Assembly: GCA_002011125.2 (NCBI GenBank)
Contig: MTMF02000009.1
Location: 712,989-776,988 of the forward strand
Origin: Candidatus Hydrothermarchaeum profundi
Lineage (GTDB): Archaea; Hydrothermarchaeota; Hydrothermarchaeia; Hydrothermarchaeales; Hydrothermarchaeaceae
Length of the DNA: 64,000 bases
Reading direction: 5' to 3'
Position numbers and translations under genes: made by a program
In this document: piece after piece, positions 35,101 through 44,282 of the stretch
How positions within the stretch are numbered: the stretch's first letter is position 1
How the letters are laid out: every line of letters begins with the position of its first letter
The notes under the pieces: model-generated
Database searches by the model: none
The model's input: only the letters and a program-made list of their open reading frames with translations
Told to the model about the DNA's origin: nothing

Positions 35101-38100
35101 TATGAGGACTATGATTTCTGGAGTGGAAGCGGAGGGACACCGCATAATTTGAGTTCTGCATGGGTTAAGTCTGTTAGAAAGTTTGGAGGCATGTTTGAAG
35201 AAGAGGTCATGGACAGGAAAGACCTTGAAAATAATAATGACATGAAGGCACAGTGCTCTGGAAACACCTGCTATTTAACATTCAATATGACTAACTTTAG
35301 ACAGGGAGAGTATATCCTTTCAATTGCTGCGAACGACTCCAATGGGAGAACAGCCACCTTAGACTGGTTTAACATCCGAGTAGAGAGGCTCTCGATCTCC
35401 TTACCGGATCTTATGAGGAAGAGGGTTCAGGAATCCAATAAGTTGTATAGAAAAGTAAACTTCTCACTGATGGCTGATGGATCATCGGTTCCCAGACCAA
35501 GTGGGATAACCTCAACTTCTAAATATGATGCGATAAAAGTACTAGATGTTGTCAATAATAGTTTTGAATACTACCCATACCCAGAAACGCATTTCCTGCT
35601 TGTATATAAAGACGCTAACACTGGTACCCCAGCACTCTATGTTAATACCACTGGAAATAACTTCACTAATGCTCCAAAGTATTACGAAGGAGATGTTTTC
35701 ACTGATGCATACGGTTTTAGATGGAATATCACTAAACTGGATGCTACTAACTCGGAAGAAGGGAAAGTTACTCTAAAATCTATTGACGGTGTTGTCGCAA
35801 CACGAGATGAGTGGAGTCAAGAAAAATTTCTTATCCAGATAAACTTATCCTTATCAAAATCAGGGATCTTTCTCAGAGGAGAAAATCTGTGGGACGATGA
35901 GTGGAGAAATATAGATCTGAACGGCGATGGAGATTACGATTATAACGATCAATACCTAGTTATCCTAGCGGATACACAAGAAGCAGGTAAGTATGACCGT
36001 GTTTACATATCGAATACTACGAACTTCACTAGAGATGGGATAGATGCGAGCAGTGGTTCTCCTATTACTTTCGGCAGTAATATGCCAATATATCTCGTTA
36101 ACTTAAGATACTATGCTAGTCTCTCAGGAGCTACAAACTATTATGAGGTTTCGTTTACATCTAATACCCCAAGCTGGTGGGGTGTAGACCTTGGAACTTT
36201 CAGGCCTGGGAGTATAATTAGAGTACCTGTCATGATTACTGCTCCAGGGAATAAATCACAGTTTATAAATGCAACTGTGAGGGTGGATAATCTTATCGCT
36301 TTTGACTTTAGCGGACCATTTGGCGGAATTAAAAAGATCCCATTAGATAATCCTGCTATCAACTCCACGAACTGGTCAGGCAAGCCAGGTATTTTGGTAT
36401 TGGATATAAATACAAGCGGGATAAAGAATGGGGAATATAGGATACCTTTAAAAGTACAGGAGTTTGGGGCTACTGATTGGGTAGTTATTGACGATATCTG
36501 GCAGTATCCTGTTGTACAGCTTAGGACTTTCATCGTTAATGGAAAAATAGGTGACCATGGACGAATAACCAACTTGAGAGAATGGAGCGTAAAGGCAGGA
36601 AACCTTAGAATAGAGAACGCAGATATGGTGCCAAAGAGCGGTACACTTGGAATGGAGCATATGGGCTGGGCTGGTTTACCAGATATGTTTCATGTGTGGG
36701 ATTGGGAGTTCAGAGATATATGGTACAATTCGACAAATGGCTCGATTTATATCGATAACACGCCAGGTGATAGTGATATCTCAGACGGCAATTATACACA
36801 CGTAAATTATACTACTCAGTCTATCCATGGGATGAATGTTAAGAACATCTCTGTTGGACCAGTTAATGTTACTATATCACTTAATAATGGAAGTGGAAGC
36901 ACAGAGTTCTGGAACTTTAACTTCACAATAACAAACGCTGATCCTTCAACTGGTACAGCTACTGTGACCATTATTAACCTGCAGTACAACTTCAGAGAGG
37001 CGAATAATGAACTGACATCTGTCGGAGAAAACATTGGATATACGGACTTCCGCCTGATTGATGTCACTAGTAGTAGCGCTGTAATCGAGTGGAATAGGCC
37101 GGTTATCGTGCTTGATTCTCCATGGGAAGTTGTGACAGAGGGAGAAGCGATAATAAGAAAATTAGAATTAAATGATACTCATACTCTGCTCATATACAAT
37201 TCTCCAGACACTAAGACAGCTGAGGATCTCCAGGGTTGGTATGGAACGATGGATACGGTGGCTATTGGAAGAAACATTGATGGAAAAATATTGAAAACCT
37301 ACTCTATAGGCGAGCCCATACCCGAGTTGAATGACAATTGGAATTTAATAGGTAGCTGGGCGGTAATTCAAGCTAGGCCTTGGGAAGATAAAGTGTATTT
37401 GTCGAATTTAACGATTAATTCTAGGAATGTTTATCCACTTCCGTGGGTGGCTGATGACTACTATACTTTCTACTTCGCAAACTTCACGGAAAGCAGCGTA
37501 AAGTCGATAGTTAACTGGTATCTCGCAAGCCTTCGATCAACAGATGGCCCACCGCAGCTTGATAATACTACGCAATATTATGCTTTATTCTTTGATGGAA
37601 CCTGGGATGGCGTAGGTGAGATAACCAATGCCATCGTGGACGATGATACTATACTTGATGAGCAGTGGGTTGACCTTGGAGGTGATTGGGCTCCTTACGA
37701 CTTCGACCAAGTAGAGCTTGGTAACTCTGATGGATATATGAACTTTTCAGAACGGTGGCATATGATTGGGGAAGAATGGGGCGAGCCTCAGATGGTGAGT
37801 ATAGATTTGGATAATAAGGTAGTAGATACTTTCAGCGAGAAATGGGATATAGAGAGCGGTACAAACGTTACTTTATGGGTTACAGCTAAGGATCTCTATG
37901 GTAAACCAATCAATGGAACAGTAAGTATCAAAGAAGTTATACATAGATACTGGGATTATTCGGGCCCAGTTGAGGAGAAGTTAAATCAAACTGCTAGTGC
38001 ACCCATAATAAAAGGCGTTGGGTATCTCACGCTAGACTTTACAAACGCAAGTTGGGGCGACTATTCCTATACATTCCTTATCCAAGATAATGAGGGTAAT

Positions 38101-38214
38101 AAAGAAACACTGAAGAGGGGTATATTTGTCATGTCAGAAGAGGAAATGTTTGGACCAGCACCTGGAGAATGTCCGCCAGATGATCCAACTTGCGGTGGAG
38201 GAGGTGAATTCTAA
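32179..38214 (+). CDS. Giant secreted surface (S-layer-like) protein, 2011 residues
   Basis: Starts at GTG with GAGGAGGT upstream and a signal peptide ending near VYAAEYA. The rest is a chain of beta-sandwich, macroglobulin/Big-like units, recognisable by repeated TDSSGSFSF, TDSNGTATLNIS and TDSSGSGSLTIPAG turns, with dozens of Asn-x-Ser/Thr sites suited to archaeal N-glycosylation. DLNGDGDYDYNDQYLV near residues 1245-1260 looks like a calcium loop. The C-terminus (PGECPPDDPTCGGGGEF) has no membrane helix, so it needs a partner to stay on the cell; the next gene, adjoining stop to start, encodes one. Confidence 0.85.
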   Translation: MKFSFWKLFFMFSVLLVGMSNVYAAEYAIFASLDSHKYLPGEYVNLTGEIYSGTTLASDVNVGVSIYFGESIVSSDSAKTDSSGSFSFTFTDATANKGDYTVNITVGSSSVVIPYTVSSAENFMLILVNETIPVSLAPFSLNDVNSGNIVFVDSSIDISSAVAKNFTYNNTEYWVLLPRASSGKYEEAFIDDDANFSLSSDSSGSPVIKYLKEGSKVKLSDKNFIIAYIDPFGSEIIFAEDIPARFSGGEDAKLLCIATNASGGPVSDENLTLKKFYDNGTIIKNYGVIGVSNSGGYYIYSISVDTDGGRKHYILNDAGHASYEVSTYTLNVLITDSEGNPAYVVKPGQDLNITVSILDSSNQPISNTWVNVSITGTEYNSRFSMNLPNGTITQTISAPTKPGSYTLEFISNYNGEKKKIINKIVVKQYNLFIAPLAKGKGASQGFAPGEYGAIFVAATDLSTGDFLNLSDLTGDGVNVSLEGFYDSSGNNKFTGDTVLSDTTEANVSQIIANGNAAVMNISGFFHFLTDTGEIMPEEEQTWLEEKFGEKAIVIIFQAPFEEDTYKVKVSAIIEGTDQYAFNTIGVQRIFVWGEPVDAESKSFTWGISPGSDICLNIRGYDPGKGPIDGSKINDATLIEVIAESGASVTSSMVNENFTKEENNAYLCFTVNDSEMGGHFVRFRVNATVEKWNGTEYVQNYTTAIGDGWFQEKLYQVWAYPYVEGSETDGGRKAVFGSNSNIILRVEVRNAQGGQLGQTQAEGITVSLVEVRNDRTWQTVDATASSTTTDSNGTATLNISKTSGSWSSGGYVVKVKIVDTNDQTDYGYGWFEIRNFNFWAWTNNWEVSLNKDISVTLETKEFNFTGISATITAERLMYMGTFDKWQPPVLVNDSLGVTGQTDSSGSGSLTIPAGTLKEEGQYMLTLKATTTDGRTDNTDVWFYAKSFVLDVRDENQDTWPPRYGLTDIANITVRGYEDYDFWSGSGGTPHNLSSAWVKSVRKFGGMFEEEVMDRKDLENNNDMKAQCSGNTCYLTFNMTNFRQGEYILSIAANDSNGRTATLDWFNIRVERLSISLPDLMRKRVQESNKLYRKVNFSLMADGSSVPRPSGITSTSKYDAIKVLDVVNNSFEYYPYPETHFLLVYKDANTGTPALYVNTTGNNFTNAPKYYEGDVFTDAYGFRWNITKLDATNSEEGKVTLKSIDGVVATRDEWSQEKFLIQINLSLSKSGIFLRGENLWDDEWRNIDLNGDGDYDYNDQYLVILADTQEAGKYDRVYISNTTNFTRDGIDASSGSPITFGSNMPIYLVNLRYYASLSGATNYYEVSFTSNTPSWWGVDLGTFRPGSIIRVPVMITAPGNKSQFINATVRVDNLIAFDFSGPFGGIKKIPLDNPAINSTNWSGKPGILVLDINTSGIKNGEYRIPLKVQEFGATDWVVIDDIWQYPVVQLRTFIVNGKIGDHGRITNLREWSVKAGNLRIENADMVPKSGTLGMEHMGWAGLPDMFHVWDWEFRDIWYNSTNGSIYIDNTPGDSDISDGNYTHVNYTTQSIHGMNVKNISVGPVNVTISLNNGSGSTEFWNFNFTITNADPSTGTATVTIINLQYNFREANNELTSVGENIGYTDFRLIDVTSSSAVIEWNRPVIVLDSPWEVVTEGEAIIRKLELNDTHTLLIYNSPDTKTAEDLQGWYGTMDTVAIGRNIDGKILKTYSIGEPIPELNDNWNLIGSWAVIQARPWEDKVYLSNLTINSRNVYPLPWVADDYYTFYFANFTESSVKSIVNWYLASLRSTDGPPQLDNTTQYYALFFDGTWDGVGEITNAIVDDDTILDEQWVDLGGDWAPYDFDQVELGNSDGYMNFSERWHMIGEEWGEPQMVSIDLDNKVVDTFSEKWDIESGTNVTLWVTAKDLYGKPINGTVSIKEVIHRYWDYSGPVEEKLNQTASAPIIKGVGYLTLDFTNASWGDYSYTFLIQDNEGNKETLKRGIFVMSEEEMFGPAPGECPPDDPTCGGGGEF

Positions 38215-39699
38215 ATGAACTTTAAAATCTTCATCACAGTACTTTCGGTCTTTGTGTTAATTCCTACGGCGTTCGCTGCAACATTATCTGTGACAATAGG
38301 TGACTACGATACAGAGGTTTACAAGGGCGCTCAAATAACTATCCCGGTTGAAGTACAGCTCCAGCAGTCTAGTGGAACAACAAGCGTCTCGGTAACTATC
38401 ATACCCAAAGATGGAGTAAGCTGTGACACGTGCACAAAGACCATAACATTCACTTCTGATGGCTCGCAATCTACATCCTTCATCCTCAAAGGCGATACTG
38501 TAGGTACTTATCAGAATCCATTCACAATAACCGCAACAGCTACAGGTGCGAGTGCAACGTCAACTGCATCTAATGCGTTGATAGTGCTTGAAAGCCCAAA
38601 TATGCAGATAAACTTCTACAATACTAGTTCTCCTGTAAAAATTAGTGACAATTTGTGGACCATACCTGCTAAAATGGAGATAACTACTTTCGATGTGCCC
38701 TTTGAGGACGTAGTGGTTAACATTTCTGAGTTATTATCAGCCCATGATATGCAGATTGCGTCTGGACCGCAGATGTATTATGTTGGCAGTATTCCTGCTT
38801 ACAGCACTGTGACGCTAACATGGGTTTTCAATGTAACGGGATTTAGCGTTTATGGGGTAAGTGGTACCGTTATAACCGACAAGGGCTCATTTTATCCCTC
38901 GTTTACAGATACATATACTACGGGTGTGACAGAAACCTCTATATCGCCTGCTGGAGGGGGCGGTGGAGGAGGTGGAGCTGCTGAGGGTAATGTCATCTCA
39001 ATTTCATCTATTTCGATAGGCGTGCCGGTAGTCTTTGATTTTACCAAGTTTGCGGATATCATCTCCGATATAGTCGTAACTGCTAAGGATATCGCATATA
39101 ACGTGAAGATAAGCGTGCAATCGCTTGCCGCTAAGCCTTATGCGAGTATGCCAGATCCTCCCGGGCAGCCATATAAGTATCTTAAAATCACCGTTACTAA
39201 CCTACCTGCTAGCAAGCTTGATAAGGCGGAGATAAAATTTAGGATAGAGAAGTCTTGGTTAAAAGAAAATAATGTTAATCCTGCCACTGTGGTTCTTTTG
39301 AGAAATGTGCAAAATAGCTGGGAGTCGCTGGATACAAGTGAGACATCTAGAGATGCCACCTATATCTACTTTAAAGCAATTACGCCCGGCTTCTCTTACT
39401 TTGCAATAACAGGCGAAAAGGACTCAGGCTATGTAGAAGAAGAGGCTCCAGCGCCAACAGAAGCGCCTGTGCCCACGGAGACTCCCGCACCTACAAAGGC
39501 ACCAGCTCCCACCGAGACCCCTGCGCCAACAGCTCCTCCAACAGAAGCGCCTGTGCCCACGGTTTCACCATTACCAACAGCGATGCCAGTATCGCCTGAG
39601 GGCGGAATTGGTACTGGGATTATCGCAGCAGCCGTTATTATTGTTATAGCTATTGCGGCAGTTCTTGTAATTAAGAGAGAAGAATTGTTCGGTAAATGA
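38215..39699 (+). CDS. PGF-pre-PGF domain surface protein with C-terminal membrane anchor
   Basis: A 494-residue protein: signal peptide, two beta-rich units, a Gly run (AGGGGGGGG), a PGF-pre-PGF domain (KYLKITVTNLPASKLDKAEI, FRIEKSWLKENNVNPATVVL, TPGFSYFAITGEK), a Pro/Thr-rich stalk of PTEAP/PTETP repeats and a final helix with KREELFGK tail. The PGF sorting motif itself is absent, so the helix may be the lasting anchor. Its ATG follows the giant gene directly (TAAATG), so the two are probably made together as one surface layer. Confidence 0.88.
   Translation: MNFKIFITVLSVFVLIPTAFAATLSVTIGDYDTEVYKGAQITIPVEVQLQQSSGTTSVSVTIIPKDGVSCDTCTKTITFTSDGSQSTSFILKGDTVGTYQNPFTITATATGASATSTASNALIVLESPNMQINFYNTSSPVKISDNLWTIPAKMEITTFDVPFEDVVVNISELLSAHDMQIASGPQMYYVGSIPAYSTVTLTWVFNVTGFSVYGVSGTVITDKGSFYPSFTDTYTTGVTETSISPAGGGGGGGGAAEGNVISISSISIGVPVVFDFTKFADIISDIVVTAKDIAYNVKISVQSLAAKPYASMPDPPGQPYKYLKITVTNLPASKLDKAEIKFRIEKSWLKENNVNPATVVLLRNVQNSWESLDTSETSRDATYIYFKAITPGFSYFAITGEKDSGYVEEEAPAPTEAPVPTETPAPTKAPAPTETPAPTAPPTEAPVPTVSPLPTAMPVSPEGGIGTGIIAAAVIIVIAIAAVLVIKREELFGK
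39454..39562 (+). repeat. 25-nt exact direct repeat in the Pro/Thr stalk
   Basis: The 25 nt at 39454-39478 recur at 39538-39562, 84 nt (28 codons) apart, within the PTEAP-type stalk. Exact DNA identity points to a recent in-frame duplication that lengthened the stalk. Confidence 0.6.
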
Positions 39700-39725
39700 G
39701 GCCCCCCTCTTTCAGCAGGCGCCTC
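39698..39725. terminator. Possible hairpin between convergent genes
   Basis: GAGGC (39698-39702) can pair with GCCTC (39721-39725). The stem is short and overlaps the stop codon; a bidirectional terminator is possible but weak. Confidence 0.25.
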
Positions 39726-39732
39726 CTTAATA

Positions 39733-40446
39733 TCAGCTGATATCTCTTAGTTTCAACATTGTTCCGTCAAGCAGATATGCTTTAGCGTTTTTCAAGTCGA
39801 CTACTCCTTGCCTGAATAGTGGACCAAGCAATTTTTCTTCTTTGTTGAAGGGTGTCCCATAAATTAGATCATTGAATGCTGGCATCACTACGATCTCTGG
39901 ATTTCTTTTAACCTCGTAGAATTCGTCTGCTCTACGGTTTAATCTCGCTCTGATCCATGCGCTCTCCCTTATACTTCTACCGAACTCGTCTGTGAACTCT
40001 ACGCAGGGGTGATTATGCCCCATTATTATATATTTGAAGTCTATTGGTGACCGAATTTTTAGGTGGCCATGGGTTAGTAGTGCTTCTTCGAGTTCAAGGT
40101 TCTTTACTATCCTCATATCTGGGAGTAATTTCTCAAGATCTCCATCATGGTTGCCTTTTATCACGGTTATATCAGCTAACTCTGAGAGACTTCTAAACAT
40201 CTGCGGGATCTCCGAGTATTCCATCCACGATGTCTTAGGTATGTTATGCTTAACATCCCCAAGTACTATAATCCTGCCCACACCGGATTTTTTTATGAGA
40301 TTGGAGAGCTTAATTTCCATGGTTCTCGCTTGGGAAGGTATCTTGACTCCCTTACTAAAGAGCTCGTATTCTAGTCCGAGATGTAAGTCTGCTACCACTA
40401 GGGCATCAGATAAAATAAGGGCTTTCTCATTGTATATGGGCATCAT
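39733..40446 (-). CDS. Archaeal metallophosphoesterase
   Basis: A 237-residue calcineurin-type phosphoesterase with all metal motifs in order: VADLHLGLE, VLGDVKHN, IKGNHDGD, LLTHGHL and IIMGHNHPC. It belongs to the archaeal/ligase-associated group of small phosphoesterases (often called predicted ICC-like). The substrate is not known. Its start overlaps the dUTPase stop by 4 nt and thrS is upstream, forming a three-gene operon. Confidence 0.88.
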   Translation of the reverse strand: MMPIYNEKALILSDALVVADLHLGLEYELFSKGVKIPSQARTMEIKLSNLIKKSGVGRIIVLGDVKHNIPKTSWMEYSEIPQMFRSLSELADITVIKGNHDGDLEKLLPDMRIVKNLELEEALLTHGHLKIRSPIDFKYIIMGHNHPCVEFTDEFGRSIRESAWIRARLNRRADEFYEVKRNPEIVVMPAFNDLIYGTPFNKEEKLLGPLFRQGVVDLKNAKAYLLDGTMLKLRDIS

Positions 40447-40925
40447 CTAATTTTACCGCCCTGATATCTACCGTTATACCCTTCGGATTCCCCCTGTACT
40501 AAGGAGAAGACTACCTGGGCGATTCTGGCTCCTTTCTCAAGTCTTATTTCGAATTCTGACTCGTTTTTTATTCCAATGGTAAGAGCGCCTTTGTATCCTG
40601 GGTCTATCACGGCTGTTTTTAGTGAAGCACCACACCTGAAGATAGTTGACCTAGGGAAGATGAAAGCTACTAGGTCTAGCGGCATTCTCAGCTTCTCTTT
40701 GGTTGTACATAGGTAATATCTCCCCGGTTTTAGGGTGAATTCTTCTACCTCTTCTATCTCAGGCAGCTTCCTATTTTCCTTGCCTACAAAGGCACCTGAG
40801 ACTACCTCGTATAGTTTTTCTATCCTGAGGTCTACCCCTGCCCCTTGGATATTAGCTTCCTCATAGTCTATGAGTAAGGCCTCCTCTTTTATCCTCTTCA
40901 ATATCTGGCTCTTACCGAGGTACAT
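40443..40925 (-). CDS. dut: dUTP diphosphatase (dCTP deaminase/dUTPase family)
   Basis: A 160-residue protein of the Dcd/Dut family: GAGVDLRIEKLYEV, PRSTIFRCGA, TAVIDPGYKGALTIGIKNE and the C-terminal GYNGRYQGG loop. In dCTP deaminases the strand after GYKG carries a catalytic Glu (LExxN); here the residue is Gly (TIGIKN), while the Asp of VIDPG is kept, so dUTP hydrolysis is the better call. It keeps uracil out of DNA. Lies between thrS and the phosphoesterase gene. Confidence 0.82.
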   Translation of the reverse strand: MYLGKSQILKRIKEEALLIDYEEANIQGAGVDLRIEKLYEVVSGAFVGKENRKLPEIEEVEEFTLKPGRYYLCTTKEKLRMPLDLVAFIFPRSTIFRCGASLKTAVIDPGYKGALTIGIKNESEFEIRLEKGARIAQVVFSLVQGESEGYNGRYQGGKIR

Positions 40926-40930
40926 GGGGA

Positions 40931-42787
40931 TTACCTAAACCGTGGTCTTTTTGAGAGCTTTGCAGGTAAAGTAAGCTTTTTGAAAGGTCTTCCCTTAGTC
41001 TCTTTTTTAATCCTATCTATGAGTTCTCTCATAGTCATAGTCCTCTGAGCCCCTCCTTCTGATCTTACCCTAACGGAGAGAGTATTCTCTGCTATCTCTT
41101 TGTCTCCCACCACAGCTATAAATGGGATCCATTCTTTTTCAGCATTCCTTATCTTCTTTTGTAGAGTGAGGCTTTCGTCGTCCAGGTCTGCTCTAATCTC
41201 GTTTTCTTGAAGCGTTTTTAGAAGTTTCTCGCAGTATTCTATATGGCCCTCGGCAACGGGTATAAGCCTAACCTGTGTTGGAGACAACCATAAGGGCAGC
41301 ATAGGCTTTTTCCCCTCCTTGGCCTTTATCCACTCCCTCTCGAGGATAGCGTAGAGATTCCTATCAATGCCTCCGGAAATGCTGGCGTGAAGCATAAGGG
41401 GGTGTTTCCTCTCTCCATTTTCATCTATATAAGTAATGTCGAATCTCTCTGCGTTCTCTACGTCAATCTGCACCGTAGAGAGGGTTGCCGCTTTATTAAG
41501 GGCGTCGTTTACGCTGAACTCGAACTTCATCACGAAATAGAAGAACCTCTGCTCCCATAGCTCTATGAGTATGGGTTTTCCCACAAGCTTGGATAGCTCT
41601 CTAATAAAAGTCTCATTTTCTTCGTAAAAATCCTTAACAAGCCTAATAGCGACATCATATTCCAGATCTAGATCTTTCATCCATTTCATGCTCAGCTTAT
41701 ATTGGTTTATGAACTCTTCTTTTGCCTGCTCCATGTCCTTGCATAGAGTATGCATATCAGGCATAGTGAAAGCTCTTAGCCTTTTTAATCCTGAGAGTTC
41801 TCCACTCTGCTCTCTTCTGAAGGAGTAGTGAGTTAGCTCGTATAGTCTAACTGGCAGGTGCTTATATGAGATGGTCATGTCATGTTTTATTAGGTACTGC
41901 CCGAAGCATGCTGCGAATCTAAGGAAGTATTCTTTTTTATCTGATTTTACTACATACTGTCGAGCTGGAAATCTGTGTAGATACTTGCTTAGCTTTGGAT
42001 GTTCGAAGTCATACATAACCGGAGTTTCGACTCGCATGGCTTGGTAGTCCGCGTGTATATTATTGACATGCTCCTCTAGTAGTGATTTTATGAGTTCTCC
42101 TTTTGGGTACCATCTCAGGTTTCCTGGATCTGATCCTGGCTCGTGATCTACCAGCTCGTGTTCCTTCATCAGCTTTATATGAGGCGGCTCTTCCTCAGCT
42201 ATTCTACTACCCGAGGTCTCGTATTCGTAAAAGATTTTCAGGCTGGGATATTTTGAAAAGTCGAACTCGCTTGCTGGAACTAGCCTGCCGTCTAAGTCTA
42301 GGATATAGTATTCTTTCTTAAGCTTTTGCTCTGCTATCACCGCTTTTGATATCTCTTCTTTGCCTGCTCCAACAGTGATCTCTCTTGATAGCTCTGAAAG
42401 AGGGTGCCCTTTGCACCGTAGCTCGAAGGCTTTATACCAGCCAAACGGCGCTCTCTTCACCTCATATTTTTCTGAGAGTTTTCCTTCGATCCCTTTGAGT
42501 ATGTCTACTGCTATCGCGGGCTTAGCTAGTGAAGAACTCAGGTGGGCATAGGGGTAAACGACTATGTTCTTGGCCTTTACCTCTAAGTAAACCCTCTCGA
42601 TTTCTTCGCAGGCCTTCGATATTACCTGCTTTGGGTCTTCTTCGTCGCTCTTTTCTACTGCAATGAAGGCTACGAGGGACTCCTCTGCCCTCTGGTTTTT
42701 CATGCTTTCAGGCACTTCTTCAGCCAGTTTTGTCTTAGATTTGGCTTGGTATTCTATGTAATCCGCATGTATTAAGAGAAGCTTCAT
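40931..42787 (-). CDS. thrS: Threonyl-tRNA synthetase, archaeal type
   Basis: A 618-residue class II synthetase. Residues 1 to about 140 are the archaeal editing domain ([18 protein letters not shown]), which removes Ser from tRNA-Thr. Then come the catalytic core with zinc ligands ([14 protein letters not shown] and [12 protein letters not shown]), motif 2-like [16 protein letters not shown], and a C-terminal anticodon domain ([15 protein letters not shown]). This N-domain occurs in archaea but not bacteria, which helps fix the host domain. First gene of the thrS-dut-phosphoesterase operon. Confidence 0.96.
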   Translation of the reverse strand: MKLLLIHADYIEYQAKSKTKLAEEVPESMKNQRAEESLVAFIAVEKSDEEDPKQVISKACEEIERVYLEVKAKNIVVYPYAHLSSSLAKPAIAVDILKGIEGKLSEKYEVKRAPFGWYKAFELRCKGHPLSELSREITVGAGKEEISKAVIAEQKLKKEYYILDLDGRLVPASEFDFSKYPSLKIFYEYETSGSRIAEEEPPHIKLMKEHELVDHEPGSDPGNLRWYPKGELIKSLLEEHVNNIHADYQAMRVETPVMYDFEHPKLSKYLHRFPARQYVVKSDKKEYFLRFAACFGQYLIKHDMTISYKHLPVRLYELTHYSFRREQSGELSGLKRLRAFTMPDMHTLCKDMEQAKEEFINQYKLSMKWMKDLDLEYDVAIRLVKDFYEENETFIRELSKLVGKPILIELWEQRFFYFVMKFEFSVNDALNKAATLSTVQIDVENAERFDITYIDENGERKHPLMLHASISGGIDRNLYAILEREWIKAKEGKKPMLPLWLSPTQVRLIPVAEGHIEYCEKLLKTLQENEIRADLDDESLTLQKKIRNAEKEWIPFIAVVGDKEIAENTLSVRVRSEGGAQRTMTMRELIDRIKKETKGRPFKKLTLPAKLSKRPRFR

Positions 42788-42852
42788 GGCATTCGCATTA
42801 AATCCAAAAAAACTTAAATCTTTCTACTGGTAGAATGTAATGGGTGGTGTAG

Positions 42853-43263
42853 TTGAGCAGAGAAATTATTGAGGTTAGGACTTCTAGGAGGGTTGAGTTT
42901 ATAGATATCACTTCTGAGGTAGAGGAGGTAGTATCTCGCATGGGTGTTGATGAGGGCGCTGTTAACGTATTTACAATGCATACTACGACAGCTATAATCG
43001 TAAACGAGAATGAGTCTGGCCTTTTAAGGGATCTTGAGGAACTGATGGAGAAGCTGGTTCCTCGGGGGGGAGGATATGCTCATGATAGGGGGTTTGAAGG
43101 GAATGCGGATGCTCATTTAAGGTCTATATTGCTGGGTCCTTCTAAGCTTATACCTATACAAGGTGGGAGGTTGCAGTTGGGCACTTGGCAGAGGATTTTC
43201 TTTGCAGAGTTTGATGGGCCGAGGAATAGAAAGGCGGTAGCACAGGTTTTAAGAGAAAAGTAA
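42853..43263 (+). CDS. YjbQ/UPF0047 family protein
   Basis: A 136-residue protein of the widespread YjbQ family (secondary thiamine-phosphate synthase-like). Typical segments: VFTMHTTTAIIVNENESGL, NADAHLRSILLGPS and LGTWQRIFFAEFDGPR, with the conserved His and Glu residues. Start is TTG 42853; no in-frame ATG fits. Its in vivo role is uncertain in archaea. Confidence 0.9.
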   Translation: MSREIIEVRTSRRVEFIDITSEVEEVVSRMGVDEGAVNVFTMHTTTAIIVNENESGLLRDLEELMEKLVPRGGGYAHDRGFEGNADAHLRSILLGPSKLIPIQGGRLQLGTWQRIFFAEFDGPRNRKAVAQVLREK

Positions 43264-43295
43264 TATTTTTAAACCTTAATGTCTTAAGTATAAAC

Positions 43296-43613
43296 ATGGC
43301 TAAGCTAAAAAAAGTTAGCATGGAGGGAAACGATATCTTGATATCGTTAGAAGTGGCTCACGACGAGTATAAGCTTCTTGGATCTGAGAAGGACTTCTTA
43401 GTTGTGCCCAAGGGTGACAATTTTTTGTCTTTAAGTCTTACTACCGGAAAGCTTGGGCATGGTAATAGGATTATGGTTCCTACTAGGCTTCTTAGGAGGC
43501 ATGATATCATGCTTCCAAAAAAGGTTCCAGCTTCTCTATTTGAAGCTGGCGGCGAGAAATATTTGCTTATAAAGCTGCAGAAGTCTCGCCTTATACCAGA
43601 GTATGAGGAATGA
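43296..43613 (+). CDS. Hypothetical protein coupled to KaiC-like ATPase
   Basis: A 105-residue soluble protein with predicted beta strands and a basic middle (PTRLLRRHDIMLPKKVP); no known motif. Its stop overlaps the start of the KaiC-like gene by 4 nt, so the two are probably made in fixed ratio and may interact. A TATA-like AATATTTTTAAACC precedes it. Confidence 0.6.
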   Translation: MAKLKKVSMEGNDILISLEVAHDEYKLLGSEKDFLVVPKGDNFLSLSLTTGKLGHGNRIMVPTRLLRRHDIMLPKKVPASLFEAGGEKYLLIKLQKSRLIPEYEE

Positions 43614-44272
43614 CTATGGCTAGGATTAAAACGGGTTTGCCGGGCTTGGATTCTCTCATTCAAGGAGGGTTTCCTGAGAACACTGTTGTACTGCTTTCCG
43701 GAGGAGCTGGTACTGGCAAGACTTTATTTGGATTGAATTTCGTAGTAAAGGGAGCACTACAAGGCGAGAAGGGCTGTTATATCAGCTTTAATGAAAGTGA
43801 AGGCGATTTGGTGAGGGCGTGTAGGGGCATAGGATTGGATTATGAGAATAAGAACTTAATTATTAAAGGGATAACTTTGGGAAAGGATATCAATGTTGAT
43901 GGGTTTATAAGCATGATAGAGAAGTACCCGAAGATAGATAGGCTGGTGATAGATAACCTCAATAAGCTTCTCTTATTCTCGGTAGATAAGAGAGACTATA
44001 GATATCAGTTAACTCTTTTGGTGAGGTATCTGCGTGAGAAGGTGAGATGTAGCCTACTAATTTGCGAGACTGATAATGGGATAGATTCAGGTAATGGAGA
44101 GTCCTTCGAGTGTGACGGCGTATTGCATTTAACCTTCTCAGAGTTTGAAGAAAGGCCAATGAGGACTTTGACGATAGATAAGATGAGATATACTTCTTTT
44201 GAGCCTAAAATTTCATATGAGTTGAAAATTGATAGTAAAGGGCTACGGTTAAGTAAGAGAATGATAATATAA
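43610..44272 (+). CDS. KaiC/RadA-like RecA-superfamily ATPase
   Basis: A 220-residue single-domain ATPase: RIKTGLPGLDSLIQGGFPENTVVLLSGGAGTGKTLFGLNFV includes Walker A GGAGTGKT, and DRLVIDNLNKLLLF is the Walker B strand. KaiC-like archaeal proteins act in signalling and regulation. No second domain or autophosphorylation segment is present. Coupled to the small gene upstream. Confidence 0.85.
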   Translation: MTMARIKTGLPGLDSLIQGGFPENTVVLLSGGAGTGKTLFGLNFVVKGALQGEKGCYISFNESEGDLVRACRGIGLDYENKNLIIKGITLGKDINVDGFISMIEKYPKIDRLVIDNLNKLLLFSVDKRDYRYQLTLLVRYLREKVRCSLLICETDNGIDSGNGESFECDGVLHLTFSEFEERPMRTLTIDKMRYTSFEPKISYELKIDSKGLRLSKRMII

Positions 44273-44282
44273 AATAATATTT

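Noticed and set aside
40443-40925. dCTP deaminase as the name of the Dcd/Dut-family protein
   Set aside because: The Glu needed for deamination is replaced by Gly, while dUTPase features are kept.
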